From: Paraktedonobacter sp964250225
GTDB taxonomy: Bacteria > Chloroflexota > Ktedonobacteria > Ktedonobacterales > Ktedonobacteraceae
Reading direction: 5' to 3'
Assembly (NCBI GenBank): GCA_964250225.1
Contig: CAXUEY010000227.1
Location: forward strand, 1-8,387
Length of the DNA stretch: 8,387 nt
The position numbers and the translations under genes were made by a program. Positions 1-6,545 of the stretch are shown here, in pieces; the first letter of the stretch is position 1; every line of letters starts with the position of its first letter. Under the pieces are notes generated by a model, which had not been told where the DNA came from, made no database searches, and worked only from the letters and a program-made list of their open reading frames with translations.

Positions 1-35
1 GGTAAATACTAACCTCTTACGGTGAAAAAGTATAT

Positions 36-72
36 ATGAGTCATCCCCAATTTTAAATTAGGGATGACTCAT
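36..72 (-). terminator. Long hairpin, probable terminator of the peptidase gene
   Basis: Positions 36-47 (ATGAGTCATCCC) and 61-72 form a perfect 12-bp inverted repeat. The loop contains a further AATT/AATT pairing (49-52 with 56-59), so the whole segment can fold into one nearly continuous hairpin. It sits 13 nt beyond the stop codon of the minus-strand gene at 86-1123. Read on the minus strand, the stem is followed by ATATACTTTTT, so the T-run starts a few bases late, which is imperfect for an intrinsic terminator. The plus-strand side has only a short TTT, so it could act weakly in both directions. No gene is visible in 1-85. Confidence 0.6.
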
Positions 73-85
73 AAGTGTTTAAACA

Positions 86-1123
86 TCATGCAGGCGTGAG
101 AATTGCCGATAATCCCCCCCAGAGTTGCAAGAAGCGCGCACGTGTGAGCTGGCTCCAGTCCCTGAGTGAGGAGTCGGTGAGATAGACGTTATTGCTATCA
201 CCACCGTGCACTACCAACAGATGGCCGCCGGGAAGTCTGGACGGCGGGATGCCCACGATCACCGGCATACCACTATTAGCGGCGGTAATCACCTGGTCCA
301 GGCTTAAATGGTGGCCCCAACTGGTTTTAAAGCCAAACTTTGCTGCCGTGCGCTGAATACCCACATCTTCGAGCAGGCCGAGCTGGGGTGTGATCTCACC
401 AATATTGGCCTCGACCTTTAAGATATCAGTGATACGATACTGGTGGCCATAAGCATTGATTACTTCGGTCATCGAGGCGGCAGAACAGGCAGAATCGGCC
501 CAGGTCGTATATTCTTGCGAAGATTGGTACTGCGCAGGGTCAAGTTGATTCAGACGTGTGAGATGCTGCGTAGCGGTAAACACTGGCAAGCCGCTGACAG
601 GTGGCACGGCTGCCGCAGCCTGTCCAAATGGGCTGGCAGTCCAGATGGGTGAATAGGGGAAGAGCATGCTAAACAGATAGAGACTCAGCACAAATAGCAC
701 AGCCAGCCCTGGAATAAGCACCTTCCACGAGCCTACCCAGGCAGGGAACGTTCCTCCAAAAATCGCTACCGCGCCCTGCTCATTAGCGCGATGCGCGTTT
801 AGCCTCCGCCCGATCTCACTCCCCCTTATCATCTGCTCATCGGCGCGATACACATGTGCCCGCCGCCCGATCTCATTCCCGCCTATCCCCTGCTCACCAG
901 CACGATGCGCACTTGCGCGCCGTCTGATCTCGCCATCTCTCATCACCGGAGCCTGCCGACCAGTGCGTGTTGGGACGGGCGCGGACTCCACAATGCGCCG
1001 CCCTCTGGGCGTGACAAGATACTCGTTGTGTGGATGAGGAGCCGGGTGTTTGGGAGAGAGGAACAGGCCAAGTAGCGTAAGGGTGACGGCTATAAGAAAG
1101 AACAAAATCAGGATGGCGGGCAT
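86..1123 (-). CDS. Membrane-anchored C39-like cysteine peptidase family protein with Arg-rich repeats
   Basis: This 345-aa protein has an N-terminal membrane helix (about 3-23), an Arg/Glu-rich linker (about 38-118), a second helix (about 135-154) and a C-terminal domain (about 180-345) resembling C39 papain-fold peptidases. The expected catalytic set is visible: Cys213 in WADSACSAASMTEVINAYG, His301 in GGHLLVVHGGDS, and Asp317 in VYLTDSS. The positive linker suggests it lies in the cytoplasm and the peptidase domain outside. C39 domains usually process Gly-Gly leader peptides within ABC exporters, but this one stands alone, and its Cys motif is ACSAAS rather than CGP, so its substrate is unknown. 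The ATG is supported by AGGAG 9 nt upstream. An own promoter lies at 1205-1234 and a hairpin follows the stop. Activity is inferred from motifs only. Confidence 0.75.
   Translation of the reverse strand: MPAILILFFLIAVTLTLLGLFLSPKHPAPHPHNEYLVTPRGRRIVESAPVPTRTGRQAPVMRDGEIRRRASAHRAGEQGIGGNEIGRRAHVYRADEQMIRGSEIGRRLNAHRANEQGAVAIFGGTFPAWVGSWKVLIPGLAVLFVLSLYLFSMLFPYSPIWTASPFGQAAAAVPPVSGLPVFTATQHLTRLNQLDPAQYQSSQEYTTWADSACSAASMTEVINAYGHQYRITDILKVEANIGEITPQLGLLEDVGIQRTAAKFGFKTSWGHHLSLDQVITAANSGMPVIVGIPPSRLPGGHLLVVHGGDSNNVYLTDSSLRDWSQLTRARFLQLWGGLSAILTPA
776..946 (-). repeat. Three tandem 57-bp units coding for a 19-aa Arg-rich repeat
   Basis: Units at 776-832, 833-889 and 890-946 repeat with an exact 57-bp period, each beginning CTGCTCA on the plus strand. 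In the peptidase gene they encode roughly residues 60-116, three copies of a pattern EIgRRxxxxRAxEQxxxGx (for example EIGRRAHVYRADEQMIRGS). The units have diverged, but the reading frame and the E-I-x-R-R, R-A and E-Q positions are kept, which suggests selection on the protein. The segment lies between two predicted membrane helices, probably on the cytoplasmic side. Confidence 0.85.
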
Positions 1124-1204
1124 AGCTTGTCGCTCCTACTTCCACTATATGTATGACAAAAAAAATGCTCAACACGCTTTGCAATTTCGTGCTTTCCATA
1201 GAAG

Positions 1205-1234
1205 ACTATACCATAGAGTTTCATCGTTTTGCAA
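1205..1234 (-). promoter_or_regulatory. Candidate sigma70-type promoter of the peptidase gene
   Basis: On the minus strand a -35-like TTGCAA (1229-1234) and a -10-like TATAGT (1205-1210) are separated by 18 bp. They lie in the 218-nt gap between the permease stop and the peptidase start and would give a leader of about 75 nt. No convincing intrinsic terminator follows the permease, so readthrough from the upstream operon is also possible. Confidence 0.5.
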
Positions 1235-1341
1235 GATAAAATACCGATGGTACTGCCTTTTTGTCGATGCGTTCGCAAACTGCTCCTGTTCCACCCACCT
1301 GGTCCGCTCATCACGCGCCAGATCAGGCCATGCACAACGTC

Positions 1342-4300
1342 CTAATCCGCACTGACCCGCAACTCCTGGCTCATTGAAGGACGCAGGGCCGTGCGAATCA
1401 TCAGAACCAGCGCAGCGACGCAGATGACGAGCAGCATGACCAGCACGATATTGAGTGTGGTGGGGACAACGATGTGCGCTGGCACGATACGCTGAATGAC
1501 GTAGAACTCGGTATCACTAAACTGGCTCATCACCCCATGTACGGGGATACTGGTAAAGATCAGCGAGGGCACAACGGTCAGCACAAGGATTACGCCGGTC
1601 ACGACCCCCAACACCAGGGATGTAACATACATGATGCCCTGCTCCCACATCAGGATCTCAGCAATCTGACGCGGCGTGGCTCCCAGCGCGCGCAGAACGG
1701 TGAAGCTGGTCAGCCGCGAGCGCACGCTCAGCCAGGACGAAGCCAGGTCGCCCGCGAGGGCTAGCAGCAGAGTCGTGACTACCCCAATGATGAGCAGGAC
1801 GAGGATCGTGAGATAGAGAGGATCACCCTGCAATTCCGTGTTGATCTCACGCCGATCATACAGGTTGCTCACAAACAACCGGGGGGAATTGAGCGCGGAG
1901 CGCACTGAGGCCAGGGCAGCAGGGCCGTCGCTGGTACGCAACCAGAGAGCATTCAGCGGCAGCGGGAGAATCTGCGCGTGCGCCTGTTGTTGCTTTGTCA
2001 GATGCAGAAGGTTCTCTTGCTGCATAGCTTGATATAGAAGGTTATAGGTGGCATAATTGAGCAAAATACCGCCTGGTGGTGTAAAGTCGCTCGTGCTGAG
2101 GTCGGCGACGGCGGCGCTCCCATTCACGGTGGGAATGTGTTGGACAATCGCGAGCACCACACAATTCAGAGAGGTATCACCAACTCCGTTGACCCTGACG
2201 ATAAAAGGATCACCAATATTCAGGTTCAGCTTGACACGGGTAGTTTCGTCAATAATCACAGATGCTGTTCCAGAGCCAATATCGTTGTAAAAATTGTCAG
2301 TCAACTGTCGCATGAGATGAGGCAAAGATTGTGAAGAATAAGCACCGTTCCAAATGCCAGTCTTCCCAAAATTCGATGCATCCACCGCTCGTACTTCGAC
2401 GGGGGTTTGATCCACGGCCCCCTGGTCCACATAACCAACAGTGGCTGAGAGTACACCCGGAATATGCTGGTATTGCGCGGTCAGATCGGTTACTGCCTGG
2501 AGATCAGTCGCAGCAAAGCGGGTCACGTTAGAAGGCAGCTTCCCGCTAAAGTCGGCGCCAGTCTCAAAGGCGGAGATATCGGCAGTATGTTGGACCTGGG
2601 TTGCGGAAAAAACCAGCGTAAAAATGGCGAAGGCCGTGGCCAGTGCCAGCAGCATGGTCATGCGCAGCGCTTGGCGAGGCGCGCGCGCCATCTGCACCAG
2701 CGCCAACATTGTCGGCGCTCCCTGCCTGCGCGCACTCAGCCACGCTCCCAGTTGTAGAAGAGCGGGAAACACGCGCAGCAGCAGCAAAAAACCACCGAGT
2801 AGCAAAAAGGCCGGGGCGATCAGCGCCAGGGGGGCCAGGATGAGCGATTGCGTGCGCAGATCGAGAAAACGCGTCTCTCCGGCAAGGTAGAGCGAGACCC
2901 CGTAGCCTGTCAGGGCAATGACCGCAGCGGTCACGTCAAAATAGTAGCGCATCCAGGCGGGCCTATAGCTCGCGCGCGCTGTTTCGCGGCGCAACGCCAG
3001 TACATCCAGGTCGGTGGCACGGCGCAACAGCAGCCCCATCGTCAGCAGTGTTACAAGAATCACGCAGAGCACATAGCCGCCAATCGTCAGGAACAGTTGC
3101 CCCGGCTGCCCGACGACCAGCGCGAGCACATCCGGCGCGCGTCCAGAGAGCATGCGCGTGGTCAGCGTAACCACGATCCAGATAGCCAGCAGGGGACCGA
3201 GCACCAACGCCAGCGCGCACAGAGCAATACCCTGATAGAAGAGCGACCAGAAGATCTGTCTGCCGCTGGCCCCGCGACTGCTCAGTAAAGCGTTGGTATC
3301 GAGCTGACGCTCCACCAGCAGCGTCACCACCAGTCCGACAAAAAAGATAATCAAGGCCAGAATTTGCAGAGCCAGAATGGTCAACGGAATGCTCACCAGG
3401 GCGATGCGGCTCTGATACTGATTAAGCAGCGTGGTAATGGTGAAAGAGCCAGGCGTTGGATTTGAGAGCGTGGCCTGGGTCACATACGGCGCGTTGAATA
3501 GCCCCGTCTCGGAATTTTGCTGGCTCTGGATAGAGGTAAGCGCTCTGGCCACGCCTGCCTGATAATTGGTGAGCTGTGTCACCAGATCATTCACCTGTGA
3601 GAACTGAAGCTGCGAGGTGTGCAGGTACGAATACCAGTTCCACTGGAAGGTCAGCGGAGAGAACACAGCGTCGATCCCATGCTCTCGCGCCACCTGATCG
3701 AGCCTCGTCAGCAAGTCAGGTGCTGGCAGCAGCAACGTGTAGAATGTGCCTTCGCTGTTTATAACCGGCTGAAACGTCTCACCATGCAAATACGGGGTGG
3801 CCTGAGCAGGAATTTCAAAGAGGCCGGTGACGCGCACTTGCAAGGCTGCGGCGGGATCAGGGGTAGTGCCACCCAGCATATCCTCGCGGCGCGTAAAAAA
3901 ATCGCCTTGCAGGGTCAACAGTCCACCCACACTGACATGCATCGCCCGCGCCTCTTCAGGGGTCAGTAGAGCGCCGATCTCGCCTGTGGAACCATGCTCC
4001 TGCGGCCAGTTGCCCTGAATCAGTTGAAGATGGGACTTGAGCTGCTCCAACGAAGTGGCGTAGATATTCAAGGGTGCGAACGTGCTCAGATTCGGCGGGG
4101 CCGTTACATGCACACCAGTCGTGGTGACGCTGTACTGGCTGGTTGAGTTAAGATAGGGGCCGACCGTGTTTTGCTCAAGCGGATCAAAAATCTTCTGCAC
4201 ACCCTGTTCTACGCTGCTTGAGATCCCCTGCGTGGTCACTGAGAGGTTCAGTTCACCCGTGGTCGGCGAAACATTGAGCAGTTCATGCAGGCTGGTCACC

Positions 4301-4485
4301 TCAGCCAGCGAGGTGAAGAGCGGCACAGCACACACAATCGTCACAGCGGCGCTCACCCCCAGGTAAACGATAGCCAGCAAAAACCAGGTTTTGCGCAACC
4401 GCCAGCGTGCCAGGATGGTCATGGAAAAGAAAAAATTGCGATCCTTGCCCTGCGTTTTACCAAACGCCTGAGATACACGCGACAT
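1342..4485 (-). CDS. Large two-repeat FtsX/MacB/LolC-type ABC transporter permease
   Basis: This 1047-aa integral membrane protein belongs to the MacB/LolC/FtsX (type VII) permease class. Predicted helices lie near 34-56, 363-391, 413-440, 465-487, 516-534, 547-572, 606-627, 890-916, 950-980 and 1011-1033. Two large extracytoplasmic domains (about 57-360 and 628-888) each precede a three-helix FtsX block. The cytoplasmic coupling motif is seen twice, SSRGASGRQIFWSLFYQG (402-419) and LRALGATPRQIAEILMWEQG (931-950), showing internal duplication. Such permeases need a separate MacB/LolD-like ATPase and act mechanically on envelope substrates or partners, not as classical importers. No ATPase gene is in the window. 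The start has GAGGGGG about 5-8 nt upstream, inside the 19-nt gap after the preceding gene, so the two are probably co-transcribed. The substrate cannot be inferred. Confidence 0.88.
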   Translation of the reverse strand: MSRVSQAFGKTQGKDRNFFFSMTILARWRLRKTWFLLAIVYLGVSAAVTIVCAVPLFTSLAEVTSLHELLNVSPTTGELNLSVTTQGISSSVEQGVQKIFDPLEQNTVGPYLNSTSQYSVTTTGVHVTAPPNLSTFAPLNIYATSLEQLKSHLQLIQGNWPQEHGSTGEIGALLTPEEARAMHVSVGGLLTLQGDFFTRREDMLGGTTPDPAAALQVRVTGLFEIPAQATPYLHGETFQPVINSEGTFYTLLLPAPDLLTRLDQVAREHGIDAVFSPLTFQWNWYSYLHTSQLQFSQVNDLVTQLTNYQAGVARALTSIQSQQNSETGLFNAPYVTQATLSNPTPGSFTITTLLNQYQSRIALVSIPLTILALQILALIIFFVGLVVTLLVERQLDTNALLSSRGASGRQIFWSLFYQGIALCALALVLGPLLAIWIVVTLTTRMLSGRAPDVLALVVGQPGQLFLTIGGYVLCVILVTLLTMGLLLRRATDLDVLALRRETARASYRPAWMRYYFDVTAAVIALTGYGVSLYLAGETRFLDLRTQSLILAPLALIAPAFLLLGGFLLLLRVFPALLQLGAWLSARRQGAPTMLALVQMARAPRQALRMTMLLALATAFAIFTLVFSATQVQHTADISAFETGADFSGKLPSNVTRFAATDLQAVTDLTAQYQHIPGVLSATVGYVDQGAVDQTPVEVRAVDASNFGKTGIWNGAYSSQSLPHLMRQLTDNFYNDIGSGTASVIIDETTRVKLNLNIGDPFIVRVNGVGDTSLNCVVLAIVQHIPTVNGSAAVADLSTSDFTPPGGILLNYATYNLLYQAMQQENLLHLTKQQQAHAQILPLPLNALWLRTSDGPAALASVRSALNSPRLFVSNLYDRREINTELQGDPLYLTILVLLIIGVVTTLLLALAGDLASSWLSVRSRLTSFTVLRALGATPRQIAEILMWEQGIMYVTSLVLGVVTGVILVLTVVPSLIFTSIPVHGVMSQFSDTEFYVIQRIVPAHIVVPTTLNIVLVMLLVICVAALVLMIRTALRPSMSQELRVSAD

Positions 4486-4504
4486 ATATGCCCCCTCATG
4501 AGAG

Positions 4505-5347
4505 TTAAAGTGGAGGTAATAAGTCCGCTGGTAATGGAGCTTTCTCTTTCAATCTCTCTTGAAGATTATGAACAATCTTTGACGCACTAGGATACGCCAT
4601 ATCTAACATGAATGCATTTGGCGCAAGATCGAAGCGGGGCGACATAAAAAAATGCTGTACCATTCGATAGCCACTTTCACTCATGGCTTGCGTATAAATG
4701 CGCTTAATATAGCGATCTGGATACTGTTCTATCCAAAACTCTATCCATTTGCGTAAGATCCTGTTGAGCAGATAGGGATATTCTGGCAGCGCAACGGCAT
4801 CGATAGCAAGAATGATATACGGTCCTGGCTCATCATAGTCTCGTATCTCATCGGCCTGGAGATCATTCTCACTCAGTCTATTGCTGAGGATATCAATGGC
4901 TGTCTGCTCATCCTTGAGCGGCATAAGTTTTATCGATGCGTATCGCTCCGAACGATCTTCTGAGAATGCAGCAATGGATAAACGGTTATTGTTGTTCTTT
5001 CGCCATGATTGATATGTGGCTGCATCGGCCAGGGCAATGTCCAGATCGTACACCTGCATATCCAGCTTAATGCCCGATGCATAGTCCTCCGGTGTTGTCC
5101 AATCTATTAGAAACTGACCTTTATACGCCTCTTTTTGACGTTCGCCTAGTAAATATTCTTTAACGCGCTGAATGCTCTTTATTTCGTATAACTTCCCATG
5201 CTCATCTTCTTGTATCTGAATGTCTCCAGCTCTGACACGATAGTTAAATGCATTTCTATCAAACGGTTTCATTAGCTCTAAAGCAGCACCGTAGCGCACA
5301 TAGCCTGCTGGTGCTGCTTTTGGTTTTGGGCCTCGTTTTCTGTCCAC
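4505..5347 (-). CDS. Putative DNA-binding protein with GNAT-like acetyltransferase domain
   Basis: A 280-aa protein when begun at GTG 5345-5347. An in-frame ATG at 5360-5362 would add five residues, but AGGAG lies 7 nt before the GTG and nothing useful precedes the ATG. The N-terminus carries a basic AT-hook-like RKRGPKPK, then a segment of about 60 residues (ALELMKPFDRNAFNYRVRAGDI) resembling a MerR/winged-helix DNA-binding unit. From about residue 80 (FLIDWTTPEDYASGIKLD) the sequence looks like a GNAT-fold domain, ending with paired strands and helices around YIILAIDAVALPEYPYLLNR and SGYRMVQHFFMSPRFDLA. I recall similar proteins as a multicopy family in Ktedonobacteria, from memory only. 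No acetyl-CoA-binding loop (Q/RxxGxG/A) is clear, so the domain may sense rather than catalyse. It is AT-richer than its neighbours and is the first gene of an operon with the permease. Confidence 0.65.
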   Translation of the reverse strand: MDRKRGPKPKAAPAGYVRYGAALELMKPFDRNAFNYRVRAGDIQIQEDEHGKLYEIKSIQRVKEYLLGERQKEAYKGQFLIDWTTPEDYASGIKLDMQVYDLDIALADAATYQSWRKNNNNRLSIAAFSEDRSERYASIKLMPLKDEQTAIDILSNRLSENDLQADEIRDYDEPGPYIILAIDAVALPEYPYLLNRILRKWIEFWIEQYPDRYIKRIYTQAMSESGYRMVQHFFMSPRFDLAPNAFMLDMAYPSASKIVHNLQERLKEKAPLPADLLPPL

Positions 5348-5387
5348 ACTGATTCTCCTCATAACTGTTAGATGATTAATTGGTGTA

Positions 5388-5416
5388 ATTATAACACGAA
5401 GTTAATGGGTTTTCAA
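5388..5416 (-). promoter_or_regulatory. Strong sigma70-type promoter for the HTH-GNAT/permease operon
   Basis: On the minus strand TTGAAA (5411-5416) is followed after exactly 17 bp by a consensus TATAAT (5388-5393). Transcription would start near 5381, about 34 nt before the preferred GTG start. A -10 matching the consensus in all six positions with ideal spacing makes this the best promoter in the window. The flanking GTGT...ACAC (5384-5398) makes the -10 region weakly palindromic. Confidence 0.75.
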
Positions 5417-5420
5417 CTAA

Positions 5421-5478
5421 TTTACAGATTAGCGCCCAAAAAGGTTTACAAATTAGCTTATTTTGTGTTAAACTAACA
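5421..5478. promoter_or_regulatory. Candidate operator sites: two 13-bp direct repeats and a TGTTA/TAACA palindrome
   Basis: TTTACAGATTAGC (5421-5433) and TTTACAAATTAGC (5445-5457) match in 12 of 13 positions with a 24-bp period. The first copy is 4 bp upstream of the -35 of the minus-strand promoter, and the second overlaps the candidate plus-strand -35. A perfect TGTTA-AAC-TAACA palindrome (5466-5478) sits on the candidate plus-strand -10, and CTAAT/ATTAG (5417-5421 with 5428-5432) flanks the first repeat. The arrangement suits a regulator controlling both directions, perhaps the HTH protein encoded next door. That assignment is inference. Confidence 0.4.
5445..5474 (+). promoter_or_regulatory. 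Candidate promoter of the plus-strand operon
   Basis: TTTACA (5445-5450) resembles a -35 box. After 18 bp comes TAAACT (5469-5474), preceded by the TGT of an extended -10. Transcription would begin near 5481, leaving a leader of about 170 nt before the first gene. The -10 match is only four of six bases. An alternative weak pair is TTGTGT (5464-5469) with TACATA (5487-5492). Confidence 0.35.
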
Positions 5479-5521
5479 ATGGTACCTACATAATGAGCAA
5501 TAGTGATAGAGTTTTATTAGT

Positions 5522-5552
5522 GGATGGATGGTGTTCGTGGCACCATCCATCC
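5522..5552 (+). promoter_or_regulatory. Perfect 12-bp hairpin in the operon leader
   Basis: GGATGGATGGTG (5522-5533) is the exact reverse complement of CACCATCCATCC (5541-5552), with a 7-nt loop TTCGTGG. No T-run follows on either strand, so it is not a standard intrinsic terminator. It lies about 100 nt upstream of the first plus-strand start codon and is the first of two strong structures in the leader. It could be an RNA-stability or regulatory element, or a relic of a mobile-element end. Confidence 0.6.
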
Positions 5553-5560
5553 TGTGGAAA

Positions 5561-5624
5561 GTCTAGAAGTCGTTAAGCCATGCTAGACCTGCCACGGCAT
5601 AGTATGCCATCCTGGTAGGCTAGC
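5561..5624 (+). promoter_or_regulatory. Compound stem with inner palindrome and alternative pairing in the leader
   Basis: GCTAGACCTGCCA (5582-5594) pairs with TGGTAGGCTAGC (5613-5624) with one bulged A and one mismatch. It encloses the perfect palindrome GGCATA-G-TATGCC (5596-5608), giving a long stem capped by a second helix. The same CTAGAC (5583-5588) can instead pair with GTCTAG (5561-5566), so two exclusive folds exist. The structure ends 16 nt before the AGGAGG of the first gene at 5641-5646. This resembles a structured regulatory leader, but I do not recognise a known riboswitch class. Confidence 0.45.
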
Positions 5625-5651
5625 GTCAAGTACAAGCCACAGGAGGCTACC

Positions 5652-5984
5652 ATGAACGTTCGACCAAAACATACCTTAGTCACCGCGCCCATCATCACGT
5701 ATGGCGATCCCTTCATCCCTGTCTCGCCCACCGCGCCCCTGGAGCACACTGCAGGGCACGAGAATCCAATCGAACAAGCGCTTTTATCAGAAACAGGGTC
5801 TCCCCTCTACGAACTGGACTTAGGACAGCACACGTTGTTCATTATGAGCGATGGCAGTATTGATCTTCTTGCACATGACGAACAAACACTATACTTCGCG
5901 GATAACGGGTTACGCCTGAATAGCGACGAAACGTACCGCTTATTCATCTCCCTGCAAGAACAGTTTCAGCGGAAAGAGGTGTAG
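5652..5984 (+). CDS. Hypothetical protein, first gene of the five-gene operon
   Basis: I do not recognise this 110-aa protein. It has no signal peptide, membrane helix or cysteine. The first 40 residues are Pro/Thr-rich and probably loosely ordered. The second half alternates short strand-like segments (LYELDLGQHTLFIMSDGSID, then QTLYFADNGLRLN) with a C-terminal helix ending LFISLQEQFQRKEV, which suggests a small compact beta-alpha domain. It is acidic overall and probably cytoplasmic. The start is secure: AGGAGG at 5641-5646 lies 5 nt before the ATG. The next gene begins 2 nt after its stop, and a GAGGT inside its last codons serves as that gene's ribosome binding site, so the two are translationally linked. 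Confidence 0.8.
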   Translation: MNVRPKHTLVTAPIITYGDPFIPVSPTAPLEHTAGHENPIEQALLSETGSPLYELDLGQHTLFIMSDGSIDLLAHDEQTLYFADNGLRLNSDETYRLFISLQEQFQRKEV

Positions 5985-5986
5985 TC

Positions 5987-6319
5987 ATGCGGAAGTTCTC
6001 AAGAAGAGGAACACTCATGCCTCCACGCGTGATCTCCATTGGCAAGGGAAGTCTGCTCGTCGATAGCGAGCACTTCATCAACGGCTACCAGGCAGGTCAT
6101 CTCGCCTATCACCAGGACCGCAAATACTACCCCCTCACCTACCAGAATATGCTGGCTATCCTCACGGAACAGCTTGAAAACCCGGAGAAGCCGGAGGCAT
6201 ACAACATGGGCTATTGCGTCGGATGGATCGCTGCCCTTGCGACCAAAGGCGGCAACTTCACCCAGGAAGCAGACGTTTCGATCCACTCACCAAAAGGAGG
6301 GCAGCCGTATGCTGATTGA
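5987..6319 (+). CDS. Hypothetical protein, second gene of the operon
   Basis: This 110-aa protein belongs to no family I can name. Two starts are plausible. ATG 5987 has GAGGT 6 nt upstream and lies 2 nt after the previous stop. ATG 6017 (Met11, MPPRVISIGKG) has AGAGGA 6 nt upstream and would remove a basic ten-residue leader, giving 100 aa. The body contains FINGYQAGHLAYHQ and AYNMGYCVGWIAALATKG, two Gly/aromatic segments that look like packed helices of a small soluble domain, not membrane spans, separated by a charged helix (NMLAILTEQLENPEKPE). One cysteine (Cys77). The 3' end overlaps the next gene by 11 nt and holds that gene's AGGAGG. Confidence 0.8.
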   Translation: MRKFSRRGTLMPPRVISIGKGSLLVDSEHFINGYQAGHLAYHQDRKYYPLTYQNMLAILTEQLENPEKPEAYNMGYCVGWIAALATKGGNFTQEADVSIHSPKGGQPYAD

Positions 6320-6545
6320 TCCCCTGTTCCGCCCTGGCTCCCACTGCCAGATTTACGGCCATGAGTGGCGCGTGACGCCGATCAAAGGACAATGGCAGTG
6401 TCATCTCTGTGAGAAGCCAGCCTATTGCCCGACGTGTGCGAAAACTCACGCGCACACCATCCCACCAGGCGCACTCTCGGTCTCTTGCGCGCAGCATACC
6501 ACCCATCCCGTTGAAAGGAGGCCCGATGTCGATGCAGAATACTAA
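6309..6545 (+). CDS. Small zinc-ribbon-like protein
   Basis: A 78-aa protein beginning at ATG 6309, where AGGAGG lies 8-9 nt upstream. Its frame stays open upstream to 6039, but only this start has a good ribosome binding site. Two CxxC knuckles, CHLC (31-34) and CPTC (40-43), are separated by only five residues and are flanked by His12, Cys13, His18, His47 and His49. This suggests one bound zinc ion and a structural or binding role. There is no membrane segment. The gene overlaps its upstream neighbour by 11 nt and its downstream neighbour by 20 nt, a tight coupling that supports it being real. The last residues (VERRPDVDAEY) are encoded in the overlap and may be dispensable. Confidence 0.75.
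   Translation: MLIDPLFRPGSHCQIYGHEWRVTPIKGQWQCHLCEKPAYCPTCAKTHAHTIPPGALSVSCAQHTTHPVERRPDVDAEY

Noticed and set aside
776..946. Tandem 57-bp units as a CRISPR-like array
   Set aside because: The units are contiguous without spacers and encode an in-frame protein repeat.
1158..1192. Possible attenuator in the peptidase leader: 5-bp stem (1172-1176 with 1188-1192) and eight T on the minus strand (1158-1165)
   Set aside because: The stem is short with one wobble pair and an 11-nt loop, and the T-run starts 6 nt away, so it is too weak to call.
2441..2890. 149-codon plus-strand open frame
   Set aside because: It lies wholly antisense within the permease gene, which has clear membrane helices and FtsX motifs, so it is a shadow of GC-rich codon usage.
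2848..3288. 146-codon plus-strand open frame rich in Gln, Arg and His
   Set aside because: It is antisense to the permease and its composition is typical of a shadow frame.
5522..5552. Leader hairpin as an intrinsic terminator
   Set aside because: No T-run follows on either strand and no gene ends just before it on the plus strand.
6039..6308. Upstream extension of the zinc-ribbon frame back to 6039
   Set aside because: This part is out of frame inside the 110-aa gene at 5987-6319. The ribosome binding site and cysteine motif support the start at 6309.
6409..6525. Upstream extension of the FG-GAP-like protein frame back to 6409
   Set aside because: It overlaps the zinc-ribbon gene. AAGGAGG at 6515-6521 points to the start at 6526 or 6532.
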